From DATARH01 sp036268075 (GTDB taxonomy: Bacteria; Pseudomonadota; Alphaproteobacteria; ATCC43930; CGMCC-115725): 64,000 nucleotides of DNA. The notes beneath the pieces are model-generated. The model worked only from the letters and a program-made list of their open reading frames with translations. It did not search any database and was not told the DNA's origin. A program made the translations under genes and the position numbers. Positions 1 through 8,183 of this stretch are shown here, piece after piece. The DNA lies in contig DATAUV010000079.1 in NCBI GenBank assembly GCA_036268075.1, forward strand, positions 1 through 64,000, read 5' to 3'. Every line of letters begins with the position of its first letter. Position 1 is the stretch's first letter.

Positions 1-777
1 GGCAGCCTCGCCGGACAGTTCGAGGCGCCGTATGGCCCGATGGGGCCGCCGACGCTCTTCACGATCCCCGTCCTGCGCTACATGAAGACCTACGGGCTCA
101 CCCACGAGCAGCTCGCGATGGTCGCCGTGATCCAGCGGGAATGGGCGGCGAAGAACCCGCGCGCGACGTTCCGCGACCCGGTCACGGTCGACGACGTGTT
201 GAACTCGCGGATGATCGCGTATCCGTTCCGCCTGTTGCAGTGCTGCCTCGTCACCGACGGCGGCGGCGCCCTGATCCTCGTCTCGCGCGAGCGGGCCAAG
301 GATTTCCCGCAAAAGCCGGTCTATCTGCTCGGCACCGGCGAATCGGTCGAGACGCCGATGGTCAGCCAGATGAAGGATTTCACTTCGTCCAGCGCCTTCC
401 GCGTCTCCGGCGCGAAGGCCTTCGAAGAGTCCGGGATCAAGCACAGCGATGTCGATCACCTGATGATCTACGATGCTTTTGCCCATCTGCCGATCTACGG
501 GCTCGAAGACCTCGGCTTCTGCAAGCGCGGCGAGGCGGCCGGGTTCATCTGGGACCGCAACACCGCGCCCGGCGCCAAGCTGCCGCTCAACACCAACGGC
601 GGCGGCCTCTCCTACATGCACTCGGGGATGTACGGGATGTACGCGTTGCAGGAGAGCGTCCGCCAGATGCGCGGCATCGCCCCGGCCCAGGTGCCCGGCG
701 CGAAGCTCTCGGTCTGCCACGGCGTCGGCGGCATGTTCGCCGCCAGCGGTACGATCATCATGACCAACGAGGCATAG
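1..777 (+). CDS. Thiolase / acetyl-CoA acetyltransferase-like protein, 3' part
   Basis: The reading frame is open from the first base of the window to a TAG at 775-777, so the 5' end lies upstream and 258 residues are visible. The sequence matches the C-terminal part of the SCP-x/thiolase-like acetyl-CoA acetyltransferases found in operons for CoA-ester breakdown. Visible landmarks are the Asn/Gly-rich stretch LNTNGGGLSYMHSGMYGM, carrying a conserved His, and the terminal CHGVGGMFAASGT, which corresponds to the second catalytic Cys/His region of thiolases. Such proteins usually pair with a small DUF35 OB-fold partner, which would lie upstream. An ABC importer of the branched-chain type follows on the same strand, suggesting uptake and CoA-dependent degradation of one substrate class, but the substrate cannot be read from the sequence. 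Confidence 0.85.
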   Translation, partial: GSLAGQFEAPYGPMGPPTLFTIPVLRYMKTYGLTHEQLAMVAVIQREWAAKNPRATFRDPVTVDDVLNSRMIAYPFRLLQCCLVTDGGGALILVSRERAKDFPQKPVYLLGTGESVETPMVSQMKDFTSSSAFRVSGAKAFEESGIKHSDVDHLMIYDAFAHLPIYGLEDLGFCKRGEAAGFIWDRNTAPGAKLPLNTNGGGLSYMHSGMYGMYALQESVRQMRGIAPAQVPGAKLSVCHGVGGMFAASGTIIMTNEA

Positions 778-781
778 CTAA

Positions 782-840
782 GGAGCGCGGGCGTCCCGCC
801 CGCATTTCTTCGCAGGGTGCGGGCGAGACGCCCGCGCTCC
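782..840. repeat. Palindromic repeat, family A (GC-rich hairpin), copy 1
   Basis: The arms GGAGCGCGGGCGTCCCGCC and GGCGAGACGCCCGCGCTCC are near-perfect reverse complements around a short variable loop. The same element, with GGACCGCGGG or GGAGCGCGGG at its edge, recurs at 3066, 10947, 12190, 20955, 23970 and 27504. Here it lies between the thiolase gene and the binding-protein gene. It could act as a terminator or mRNA-stabilising hairpin. Confidence 0.9.
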
Positions 841-972
841 CGTGTCGCGTCGTCGCCTAACCGGTTGCGCGAAAATCGTAGCGGTGGCTATCTACCGTGC
901 AGGCGGCACGAGACTTGCGGCACAAGACTTGCGGCACAAGACTTGCGAATGGACAGGGGAAGGGGAAGCACA

Positions 973-2238
973 ATGATCGATCACAGAAAGCCGGCCGGCA
1001 TTACCCGCCGCCGGATCATCGAGCTGGGCGCGATCGGCGGGGCCGCGGTTGCGATGTCGCCGGTGCCGCTGCGCTATGCGCTGGGCGCCGAGCCGATCAA
1101 GGTCGGCAGCGTCAACTGCGTCTCCGGGCCGGGCGCGCCGGTCGGCAAGACCTCGGTGATCGGGCTCCAGATGGCGGTCGACCGCATCAACAAGAACGGC
1201 GGGATCAACGGCCACGAGGTCAAGCTGCTGCTGGAGGACGACGAATCGAAGCCGGATGTCGGCCGCCGCAAGGCCGAGAAGCTGCTGACCGAGGACAAGA
1301 TCGACGTTCATATCGGCGGCGAGCTGTCGAACATCTGCCTCGCCTGCATGCCTGTCTTTGAGGACCATTCGGTCGTCAACATGATCAGCGTGTGCCTCGA
1401 CACGACGATCACGACCTCGAAGTGCAGCAAATACAGCTTTCGCCCCTATGACTACGCCCCGGCCCAGGCGGTCGCGTTCGCGCCGTATCTGGTCAACAAG
1501 ATGGGCAAGAAGTGGCACATCCTCTATGCCGACTACTCGTGGGGCCAGTCGACGCGCGACGCCTACGCGGCCGGCATCAAGAAGGAGGGCGGCGAGGTCG
1601 TCGGCGCCACCGGCATCCCGGTCAATACCGCCGACATGACGCCGTTCCTGTCGAAGATCACCGGCGATTTCGACGGCATCTTCGGCATCTTCTTCGGCCA
1701 GGACGGGGTGACGCTGGGCAACCAGCTCTTCGATCTGGGCCTCTCCAAGAAGTACAAATTCGCCGGTGACGGCGCGATCGCCGAGTCGACGAACCTGCCC
1801 GGCCTCGGCCACAAGATCGACGGGTTTATCGGCATCAACCGCTATATCCCGGTAATGGACCCGCCGCTCGACACGCCGTACCACAAGGCGTTCTACGACG
1901 ACGCGATCCCGCGCCTGAAGGCGATGGATTCGTCGGGGCCGAAGCCCGACCGCTATGTCCAATCCAATTTCGAGGCGATGAACGCGCTCAAGCTCGGGAT
2001 GGAGAAGTCCGGCTTCCACGGCCGCCAGGACACCGACAAGCTGATCGCCGCGCTCGAAGGGCTCGAGATGAAGGAGGGCTATGACTTCCCGCAGGGCGAC
2101 AAGACGCTGCGCAAGGAAGACCACCAGGCCTTTGTCCGCGAGTTCATCTACGAGGTGCGCGACGGCGGGTTCCACATCAAGGACGTGGTGCCCAAGGACA
2201 AGACCCTCGTGCCGCCGGCCTGCCATTTCTCGGCGTAA
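973..2238 (+). CDS. ABC transporter substrate-binding protein, branched-chain amino-acid type (Tat-exported)
   Basis: This is a 421-residue periplasmic binding protein of the leucine-binding (type 1 fold) family. The ATG at 973 follows a purine-rich AGGGGAAGGGGA ribosome-binding region; the frame is open further upstream, but that part lacks family character. The N-terminus has a Tat-like signal (TRRRIIELGAIGGAAVAM) and the mature protein begins near AEPIKVGSVNCVSGPGA. It is followed without a gap by the ATPase gene (stop 2236-2238, GTG start 2239) and then by a second ATPase and two permeases, so it is the ligand receptor of a complete importer. Family members bind branched-chain amino acids, amides, urea, aromatic acids or other small acids; the ligand here is unknown. 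Confidence 0.9.
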   Translation: MIDHRKPAGITRRRIIELGAIGGAAVAMSPVPLRYALGAEPIKVGSVNCVSGPGAPVGKTSVIGLQMAVDRINKNGGINGHEVKLLLEDDESKPDVGRRKAEKLLTEDKIDVHIGGELSNICLACMPVFEDHSVVNMISVCLDTTITTSKCSKYSFRPYDYAPAQAVAFAPYLVNKMGKKWHILYADYSWGQSTRDAYAAGIKKEGGEVVGATGIPVNTADMTPFLSKITGDFDGIFGIFFGQDGVTLGNQLFDLGLSKKYKFAGDGAIAESTNLPGLGHKIDGFIGINRYIPVMDPPLDTPYHKAFYDDAIPRLKAMDSSGPKPDRYVQSNFEAMNALKLGMEKSGFHGRQDTDKLIAALEGLEMKEGYDFPQGDKTLRKEDHQAFVREFIYEVRDGGFHIKDVVPKDKTLVPPACHFSA

Positions 2239-3051
2239 GTGACGACCGAACCCGCGCTCGCGGCGCCGTCCCCTGACGCAAAGGGGGGCGGCGCCGACCC
2301 GATCCTTCGCACCGAGGCCCCGATCCTGCGAACTGAGGCCCTGACAGTCCGCTTCGGCGGGCTGACGGCGCTCAACCGCGTCGATTTTTCGATCGGGCGC
2401 GGCGAGGTGCGGGCGATCATCGGGCCCAACGGGGCCGGCAAGAGCACGTTCTTCAACTGCCTCACCGGCGTGCAGCGGCCGAGTTCGGGCGCGATCCTCC
2501 TCAACGGGGTCAATGTCGGCGGCATGCCGTCGAACAAGATCTCGCAGCGCGGCATCGCCCGCTCGTACCAGATCACCAACATCCTGCCCAACGCGACCGT
2601 GCTCGAAAACGTGCGCATCGCCGCCCAATCGCGCCGGCACGGCTGGAATCTGGTGAAGTACCACGGCTCCTTCCCCGACATTCGTGAAAAGGCGGAACAG
2701 GCGCTGGCCGCGGTCGGGCTTGTCGACAAGGAGGACGAGCTCGCCGCCAACCTCTCGCACGGCGAGCAGCGCACGCTGGAGATCGCGATCGCGCTGGCGA
2801 CCGAGCCGCAGCTTCTCTGCCTCGACGAGCCGACCGCGGGGATGAGCGCCGCCGAGACGCGCGGCACGGTCGAGCTGGTGCGAAAGATCGCCAAGGATTT
2901 GACCATCCTGATCGTCGAGCACGACATGGAGGTCGTGATGGGCCTCGCCGACCGGATCACCGTCCTCCATTACGGCCAGATCCTCGCCGAGGGCACGCCG
3001 GCCGAAATCCGCGACAACCCGCAGGTGCTCGAGGTCTATCTCAAGACATGA
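2239..3051 (+). CDS. livG: Branched-chain-type ABC transporter ATP-binding protein LivG
   Basis: This is a 270-residue ATPase of the LivG class that would power the importer encoded around it. It shows Walker A GPNGAGKST at residues 62-70, the ABC signature LSHGE at 172-176, Walker B with LCLDE ending at 197, and the LivG-type C-terminus VLHYGQILAEGTP. It starts with GTG directly after the TAA of the binding-protein gene, implying translational coupling. The N-terminus is longer than usual and carries a tandem duplication of PILRTEA (residues 21-27 and 28-34), visible in the DNA as two diverged 21-base copies at 2299-2340. It pairs with LivF to form the ATPase heterodimer. Confidence 0.92.
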   Translation: MTTEPALAAPSPDAKGGGADPILRTEAPILRTEALTVRFGGLTALNRVDFSIGRGEVRAIIGPNGAGKSTFFNCLTGVQRPSSGAILLNGVNVGGMPSNKISQRGIARSYQITNILPNATVLENVRIAAQSRRHGWNLVKYHGSFPDIREKAEQALAAVGLVDKEDELAANLSHGEQRTLEIAIALATEPQLLCLDEPTAGMSAAETRGTVELVRKIAKDLTILIVEHDMEVVMGLADRITVLHYGQILAEGTPAEIRDNPQVLEVYLKT

Positions 3052-3065
3052 GCAGGCCCCGCACC

Positions 3066-3125
3066 TGGACCGCGGGCGTCCCGCCCGCATCTTTCGGCGA
3101 TTGCGGGCGAGACGCCCGCGGTCCA
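3066..3125. repeat. Palindromic repeat, family A, copy 2
   Basis: A TGGACCGCGGGCGTCCCGCC arm and its reverse complement ending in GCGGTCCA flank a loop of about 15 bases. It sits between livG and livF inside the transport operon, so if transcribed it forms a strong hairpin that could tune differential expression. The frame of livF is open through it, but the encoded residues do not belong to the family. Confidence 0.9.
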
Positions 3126-3139
3126 AGGGGTGGCGCGCC

Positions 3140-3859
3140 ATGAGCGAGCCGCTCCTCAAGGTCGAGGGCATCCACACCTATTACGGCAAGAGCCACATCC
3201 TGCACGGCGTCTCGCTCGAAGTCGGGCGCGGCGAGGTGGTCGGGCTCCTCGGCCGCAACGGCGTCGGCAAGAGCACGACGCTGAAGGCCATCGCCGGCCT
3301 CGTGCACCCGAGCGAAGGGCGGATCGTGTTCGAGGGCGACGCGATCGAGCGCCTGCCGTCGCACCGCCTCGCGCGCCTCGGCATCGCCTACGTGCCGGAA
3401 GAGCGGCGCATCTTCCCGCAACTCACGATCATGGAAAACCTGCGCACCGGGCTCGACCGCAGCGGGGTGACCAAGGCGCGGCGCACCGAGCTCGTCGACA
3501 AGGTCTACGCGTACTTTCCGGTGCTCGCCGAGCGACGCAGCCAGGCGGGCGGCACGCTGTCGGGCGGCGAGCAGCAGATGCTCGCGATCGCCCGCGCGAT
3601 GATGCTGGAGCCCAAGATCGTGCTGCTCGACGAGCCGACCGAGGGGCTGATGCCGCGCATGGTCGGCCAGATCCGCACGATCATCGACGTGCTGCATCGG
3701 GAAGGGGTCGCGGTGCTCCTCGTCGAGCAGAACGTGCCGCTGACCCTCGACGCCGGCGAGCGCATCTATTTCATCGAGAAAGGCGTCGTCCGCCATCACG
3801 CCCTGTCGTCCGAGCTCAGCATCGACGACCCGATTATTCATCAATATCTGGGGGTATAG
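3140..3859 (+). CDS. livF: Branched-chain-type ABC transporter ATP-binding protein LivF
   Basis: This is a 239-residue ATPase of the LivF class. The chosen ATG at 3140 gives MSEPLLKVEGIHTYYGKSHI, a normal LivF N-terminus; the open frame reaches back to 3101, but that extension is translated palindromic repeat. Walker A GRNGVGKST is at residues 38-46, the signature LSGGE at 140-144 and Walker B IVLLDE at 160-165. The phrase AYVPEERRIFPQLTIMENL is typical of LivF. It partners with LivG to energise the LivH/LivM permease pair. A family B palindrome lies between it and the permease genes. Confidence 0.93.
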   Translation: MSEPLLKVEGIHTYYGKSHILHGVSLEVGRGEVVGLLGRNGVGKSTTLKAIAGLVHPSEGRIVFEGDAIERLPSHRLARLGIAYVPEERRIFPQLTIMENLRTGLDRSGVTKARRTELVDKVYAYFPVLAERRSQAGGTLSGGEQQMLAIARAMMLEPKIVLLDEPTEGLMPRMVGQIRTIIDVLHREGVAVLLVEQNVPLTLDAGERIYFIEKGVVRHHALSSELSIDDPIIHQYLGV

Positions 3860-3876
3860 GGATGATCCCCGGCAGC

Positions 3877-3949
3877 ATGGGCTTCGCTGCGCTCAGCCCA
3901 TCCTACAGCACCGAACCCGTAGGATGGGCTGAGCGCAGCGAAGCCCATC
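3877..3949. repeat. Palindromic repeat, family B (ATGGGCTTCGC type), copy 1
   Basis: The left arm ATGGGCTTCGCTGCGCTCAG and its right-hand reverse complement, GTAGGATGGGCTGAGCGCAG continuing to AAGCCCAT, flank a loop of about 13 bases. Related copies are at 17488, 25124, 41293 and, split by another element, 46180-46350. It lies between livF and livH. Confidence 0.9.
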
Positions 3950-3976
3950 AGGCTTGATGAAGGCAAAAGGCACCCC

Positions 3977-4849
3977 ATGCACATTCCGTTCGACCAGATC
4001 CTGATCCAGACGCTCAACGGCGTCGTCACCGGCATGATCCTGGCGCTGGTGGCGTCAGGGCTGACGCTGATCTTCGGCATCATGGACGTGGTGAATTTCG
4101 CCCATGGCGAGCTGTTCATGCTCGGCGCCTATGTCGGGGTCATCGTCGTCGCGGTGACCGGGAATTACTGGCTGGCGCTGGTCGCCGCCGGGGTCATCGT
4201 GGGGCTGTTCGGCGCGCTCATCTACCTCAGTACGTTGCGCCCGTTGATCGGGCGCGACCCGCTGACGACGATCCTCGCGACGTTTGGCCTGTCGCTGGTG
4301 TTGCAGAATTTCGCGCTGTGGCGGTTCGGCCCGGTCGCGCGCAACATCCCCGAGCCGATCTCGGCCCATTTCAACATCTTCTACCTTGAGTATCCGTATT
4401 ACCGGCTGATGATCGCGGCGCTCGCCGCGGCGATCATCGGGGGGCTGTGGCTGTTTCTCAAATACGGCACCTACGGCATCTGGATCCGCGCGACGACGCA
4501 GGACCGGGTGATGGCCCAGGCGATGGGCATCCCGGTGCCGTGGGTGCTGTGCGCGGTCTTTGGCATCGGGTCGGGGATGGCGGCGGTGAGCGGCGTGATG
4601 TTTGCGCCGCTTAGCGGGGTCAACTCGCTGATGGGCCTCGACTGGGTGTTGAAGGCGTTTATCGTCGTCGTTGTCGGCGGGATGGGGAGCCTCGGCGGCT
4701 CGGTACTGGCGGCGATCTTTATCAGCCTCCTCGAGGCTTACGCGTCGCTTTGGGTGAGCCCGGCGCAAGCGGTGGTGGTGTCGTTCGTGATCCTGATCGT
4801 GACGCTGCTATTCCGGCCGACCGGCCTCTTCGTGCCGACGCCGAAATGA
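3977..4849 (+). CDS. livH: Branched-chain-type ABC transporter permease LivH
   Basis: This is a 290-residue inner-membrane permease of the LivH family with about eight hydrophobic segments. The diagnostic region is SGLTLIFGIMDVVNFAHGE near residues 27-45, the LivH signature, and VVGGMGSLGGSVLAA near the C-terminus belongs to the conserved cytoplasmic coupling loop. The ATG at 3977 is preceded by a modest AAGG-containing ribosome-binding site. Its stop overlaps the start of livM by the four-base ATGA at 4846-4849, indicating translational coupling of the two permease halves. Confidence 0.93.
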   Translation: MHIPFDQILIQTLNGVVTGMILALVASGLTLIFGIMDVVNFAHGELFMLGAYVGVIVVAVTGNYWLALVAAGVIVGLFGALIYLSTLRPLIGRDPLTTILATFGLSLVLQNFALWRFGPVARNIPEPISAHFNIFYLEYPYYRLMIAALAAAIIGGLWLFLKYGTYGIWIRATTQDRVMAQAMGIPVPWVLCAVFGIGSGMAAVSGVMFAPLSGVNSLMGLDWVLKAFIVVVVGGMGSLGGSVLAAIFISLLEAYASLWVSPAQAVVVSFVILIVTLLFRPTGLFVPTPK

Positions 4850-5799
4850 ACCGCCGTCATCTCGCGATCTACTGGACCGGCTTTGCCGTCGTCCTCGCGC
4901 TCTTGATCGTGGCGCCGCTGGTGCTGCCCGAGTTCTGGCGGCGGTTTCTGACCGAGATCCTGATCTGGGGCCTCCTGGCGATGTCGTCCGACCTGTTGAT
5001 CGGCTACACCGGCATGGTCTCGTTCGGGCATTCGGTGTTTTTCGGGCTCGGCATGTACGGCGCGGCTGCGGGGATCATGCTCCCCGAGCACCCGAATCTG
5101 TGGCTCGCGATCGCCTCCGGACTCGTCGCCGCCGCCGCGGCTTCGGCCTTTGTCGCGTATTTCGCGACGCGCCTTCGCGACATCTATTTCGCGATCGTGA
5201 CGCTGATCTTCTCGCAGATATTCTACGTCGTCATCTACACCTGGACCGAAGTGACGGGCGGCGAGAACGGGCTCACTTTCCGCCGCCCGCCGCTGGCGAT
5301 CGACGGGCTGTTTTCGATCCGCTTTACGCCGCAGGTGATCCACTGGTTCGTGCTCGCGGCCGTCGTCGGCTCGTACCTGATCCTGCGCCGGGTGACGCAA
5401 TCGCCGTTCGGCATGGTGCTGCAGTCGATCCGAGAGAACGAGCCGCGCACGCGGGCGATCGGCTATGCGGTCGAGCGCTACAAGATCGTCGCCGTGATGC
5501 TGTCGGGGGTGTTCGCCGGGCTGGCGGGGGTGCTCTACGCGATCCAGAACCAGTTCGCCGCGCCCGATTTCGTGTTCTTTTTGGTCTCGGGCGAAGCGGT
5601 CATCTACAACGTGATCGGCGGGATCGGGACGCTTGTCGGCCCACTCCTCGGCGCCGCCTTCTTTCTGCTCCTGCGCGAGGCGTTCTCGCGCTTTTTCACC
5701 GAGTTCTACCTGATCCCGCTCGGCGTCATCTTCATCCTGATCGTGCTGTTCCTGCCCCAGGGCCTGCTCGGCTTCGCGCGCCGCTGGCTCAATCGCTAG
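4846..5799 (+). CDS. livM: Branched-chain-type ABC transporter permease LivM
   Basis: This is a 317-residue LivM-family permease, the partner of LivH in the transmembrane channel. I chose the ATG at 4846, overlapping the livH stop, rather than an upstream start that would add a non-hydrophobic, non-family tail. Conserved features are LIGYTGMVSFGHSVFFGLGM near residues 50-69, the coupling-loop region around SIRENEPRTRAIGYAVERYK, and the closing hydrophobic segment ending in LLGFARRWL. Its TAG stop shares the palindrome CTAG at 5796-5799 with the stop of the convergent small gene, so there is no spacer between the two. Confidence 0.93.
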   Translation: MNRRHLAIYWTGFAVVLALLIVAPLVLPEFWRRFLTEILIWGLLAMSSDLLIGYTGMVSFGHSVFFGLGMYGAAAGIMLPEHPNLWLAIASGLVAAAAASAFVAYFATRLRDIYFAIVTLIFSQIFYVVIYTWTEVTGGENGLTFRRPPLAIDGLFSIRFTPQVIHWFVLAAVVGSYLILRRVTQSPFGMVLQSIRENEPRTRAIGYAVERYKIVAVMLSGVFAGLAGVLYAIQNQFAAPDFVFFLVSGEAVIYNVIGGIGTLVGPLLGAAFFLLLREAFSRFFTEFYLIPLGVIFILIVLFLPQGLLGFARRWLNR

Positions 5800-6041
5800 C
5801 GCGGCTTCGAGCAGGATTCCGGCACCTGGGCGTCGCCGTTGTTCGTGACGATGTCGACGGTGGTGCCGTCGGCGCAAAACGCGCGGACGGTGCGGCCCGG
5901 GTCGAGGTCGCAAATCCGGACCGGCCCGAGATCGATCTGCGGCCCCGAGCAGCCCGCGGCGCCCGCCCGCGGAGCCGCCATCTGGGCGAGAGCGGCGGAC
6001 GGCACCAGGGCAATCGCCAGGCACAGCAAGGTTCTCTTCAT
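5796..6041 (-). CDS. Small secreted cysteine-containing protein, unknown function
   Basis: This 81-residue protein has a clear Sec signal peptide (MKRTLLCLAIALVPSAALAQ, cleavage likely after residue 20). The mature part of about 60 residues contains four Cys (31, 44, 56, 77), enough for two disulfides in the periplasm. I do not recognise a named family. The gene converges on livM and the two stop codons share a CTAG tetranucleotide. Codon use resembles that of its neighbours. Its position beside a solute importer does not by itself imply a shared role. Confidence 0.65.
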   Translation of the reverse strand: MKRTLLCLAIALVPSAALAQMAAPRAGAAGCSGPQIDLGPVRICDLDPGRTVRAFCADGTTVDIVTNNGDAQVPESCSKPR

Positions 6042-6186
6042 CGCTTTCTCCCGGCTTCGGCCCGAGCACCATAACCGAGCCTGTCATGCTTTCGCATAGC
6101 TCCGGCGTTTCGCATGCGGCGAAAGCGCGGGTGCCCGCGCGATTGCGTGCTACAGTCCATTCACGATTTTGCGAGGAGGACGCGCG

Positions 6187-7884
6187 ATGGCCTATGACCT
6201 GCTGATCAAGAACGGAACCGTCGTCGACGGCTCCGGGATGCCTGCGTATCGCGGCGATGTCGGGGTCAAGGACGGCAAGATCGCCGAGATCGGCAAGCTG
6301 TCGAGCCCGGCCGACCGCACCATCGACGCCGCCGGCAAGGCCGTTGCCCCGGGCTTTATCGACAATCACTGCCATTACGACGCCCAGGTCACGTGGGACC
6401 CGCTTTGCACCTTCTCGCCCGAGCACGGCGCGACGACGGTGATCTTCGGCAATTGCTCGCTGAGCCTTGCCCCGGTGAAGAAGGGCACGGAGCTGCGGCT
6501 CGCCGAGTTCCTCTCCTACGTCGAAGCGATCCCGATGGACGTGCTCAAGACCATCGAGTTCGACTGGGAGACGATCCCCCAATACATGGACCGGCTCGAC
6601 AACCACCTCGGCATCAATATCGGCAATCTGATCGGCCACACCGCCGTCCGCCATTACGTGATGGGCGACGACTGCCAGAAGCCCGGCGCGACCGAAGCGC
6701 AGGTCAAGGCGATGCAGGATGTCGTCCGCGACGGCATGGCGGCCGGCGCGCTCGGTCTGTCGGTGTCTCGCGAGAAGGGGCATTTCGACCCGCAGGGCGT
6801 GCTGATCCCGGCGCTGTGGGCGGATGAGAGCGAGATCTTCGCGCTCTGCGACGTCTTGCGCGACATGGGCACCGGTACGGTCCAGGCCGGCGGCGGCCAG
6901 TATGTCGAATTGAAGGACGGCATGATGCGCCGCCTCGCCGAAAGCTGCGGCCGCACTGTCGTCTACAACAGCCTCAGCCAGACCATGCGCCGCCCCAACG
7001 AGTGGAAGGAGCACATGGCGCGCATCGAGGAAACCGCGGCATTGGGCATCCGCGCCTATCCGATGTGCAGCCCGAACCGGGTCACGCAAGACTTCACGAT
7101 GAAGAACACCCAGGTGTTCCGCGGCCTGCCGACCTGGCACCCGATCCTGTTGATGCCCAACGACGAAAAGCTGCGCCTCTACGCCGACCCGGAAATCCGC
7201 GCCAAGCTCCATGACGAGGCGGTCGTCAACAAGCCCGACAGCGCGGTCGGCATCTCGAAGACCTGGTGGAACTACATCTGGGTCAACGAGCCGGCGCTCG
7301 AAAAGAACCGCTGGATGCAGTTCAAGTCGATCGGCGAGATCGCCGAGCAGCAGGGCAAGAAAATCATCGACGCCTTCCTCGACCTGGTTGTTGAGGAGAA
7401 ACTGGAAACTCGCCTGCTCCAGGCCGAGAACAACATCGACGACGAGGCGCTGTCCAAGATTCTGACACACCCGAACGCGGTGATCGGGCTCGGCGACGGC
7501 GGCGCGCACGTGCAGTTCCACGGCGGCTACGGCTACATCACCAAACTGCTGGGCGAATGGGTGCGCGAAAAGCAGGTCATGAGTTTGGAGCAGGCGGTGC
7601 GCCGGCTGACTTTCGATTCGGCCTCGACCTTCGGTCTGTACGACCGCGGCCTGTTGCGCCCGGGCATGGCGGCCGACATCGTGATCTTCGACCCGGCCAC
7701 GGTGAAATGCGGAAAGGAAGAAGTCGTCCACGACTTTCCGGCCGGCGGCTGGCGCATCAAGGAAACGTCGGAGGGCGTCTCCCATACGATCGTCAACGGC
7801 CAAATCCTGCTCGAAGACAAGAAGCACACCGGCGCGTTGCCCGGCCGGGTGATGCGCAACAGCCACTGGCACGCCAACCACTGA
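6187..7884 (+). CDS. N-acyl-D-amino-acid deacylase-type amidohydrolase
   Basis: This is a 565-residue metal-dependent hydrolase of the amidohydrolase superfamily, D-aminoacylase branch. The ATG at 6187 follows an excellent GAGGAGG ribosome-binding site; an in-frame TTG upstream at 6169 overlaps that site and is rejected. The N-terminal beta domain (YDLLIKNGTVVDGSG) leads into the metal-binding HxH strand APGFIDNHCHYDAQVTW. Near the C-terminus are GLGDGGAHVQF, with the catalytic-type Asp/His region, and GLYDRGLLRPGMAADIVIFD, the usual closing signature. Members hydrolyse N-acyl-D-amino acids, dihydropyrimidine-like rings or related amides. It probably acts in the cytoplasm as a catabolic enzyme, but the substrate is unknown. 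Confidence 0.88.
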   Translation: MAYDLLIKNGTVVDGSGMPAYRGDVGVKDGKIAEIGKLSSPADRTIDAAGKAVAPGFIDNHCHYDAQVTWDPLCTFSPEHGATTVIFGNCSLSLAPVKKGTELRLAEFLSYVEAIPMDVLKTIEFDWETIPQYMDRLDNHLGINIGNLIGHTAVRHYVMGDDCQKPGATEAQVKAMQDVVRDGMAAGALGLSVSREKGHFDPQGVLIPALWADESEIFALCDVLRDMGTGTVQAGGGQYVELKDGMMRRLAESCGRTVVYNSLSQTMRRPNEWKEHMARIEETAALGIRAYPMCSPNRVTQDFTMKNTQVFRGLPTWHPILLMPNDEKLRLYADPEIRAKLHDEAVVNKPDSAVGISKTWWNYIWVNEPALEKNRWMQFKSIGEIAEQQGKKIIDAFLDLVVEEKLETRLLQAENNIDDEALSKILTHPNAVIGLGDGGAHVQFHGGYGYITKLLGEWVREKQVMSLEQAVRRLTFDSASTFGLYDRGLLRPGMAADIVIFDPATVKCGKEEVVHDFPAGGWRIKETSEGVSHTIVNGQILLEDKKHTGALPGRVMRNSHWHANH

Positions 7885-7892
7885 CCGCTCGG

Positions 7893-8024
7893 CCCTCACC
7901 CGGTGATCCCCGGCTTCCGCGGGGTCACCCCCCTCTCCCGCAATGCGGGCGAGGGGACGAGGCTGGAGAATCCCCTCGCCCGCATTGCGGGAGAGGGTGG
8001 ATCGCGAAGCGAGACGGGTGAGGG
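7893..8024. repeat. Long composite palindrome, family E (CCCTCACCC...GGGTGAGGG)
   Basis: Outer arms CCCTCACCCGGTG and GGGTGAGGG enclose an inner pair, CCCTCTCCCGCAATGCGGGC with its reverse complement CCCGCATTGCGGGAGAGGG. One further arm-like copy occurs at 48747-48803. It lies downstream of the amidohydrolase gene and before another palindrome, so the whole gap 7885-8183 is repeat sequence with no gene. Confidence 0.85.
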
Positions 8025-8073
8025 CTAAAGGCTCCGCCCTACGGCACCGGCATCTCGTCCGGGCCGTCGGCCG

Positions 8074-8179
8074 CTAGAGCAAAAGCCGATCCTATTGAAT
8101 CGGATTTTGCTCTTTAACTATTTGAAATGAACATGTTCTTACCGGAAAAGTGGGACCATTTTCCCGGAACATGCTCTAG
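8074..8179. repeat. Palindromic repeat, family D (CTAGAGC...GCTCTAG), copy 1
   Basis: The element begins CTAGAGCAAAAGCCGATCC and ends GGAACATGCTCTAG. Internally it has a hairpin around CCGATCCTATTGAATCGG and a second one around CCGGAAAAGTGGGACCATTTT. A diverged second copy is at 15046-15152. It is markedly AT-richer than the surrounding DNA. It separates the amidohydrolase gene from the convergent pgk gene. Confidence 0.9.
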
Positions 8180-8183
8180 TCGA

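Noticed and set aside
892..3177. 761-codon minus-strand open frame opposite the binding protein and livG
   Set aside because: Antisense shadow of two recognised genes, with low-complexity Arg/Asp composition and no family motifs.
4738..7899. Very long minus-strand open frame (over 1,000 codons) opposite livM and the amidohydrolase gene
   Set aside because: It is an artefact of high GC: the frame is antisense to well-conserved genes, is extremely rich in Arg, Asp, His and Val, and has no domain.
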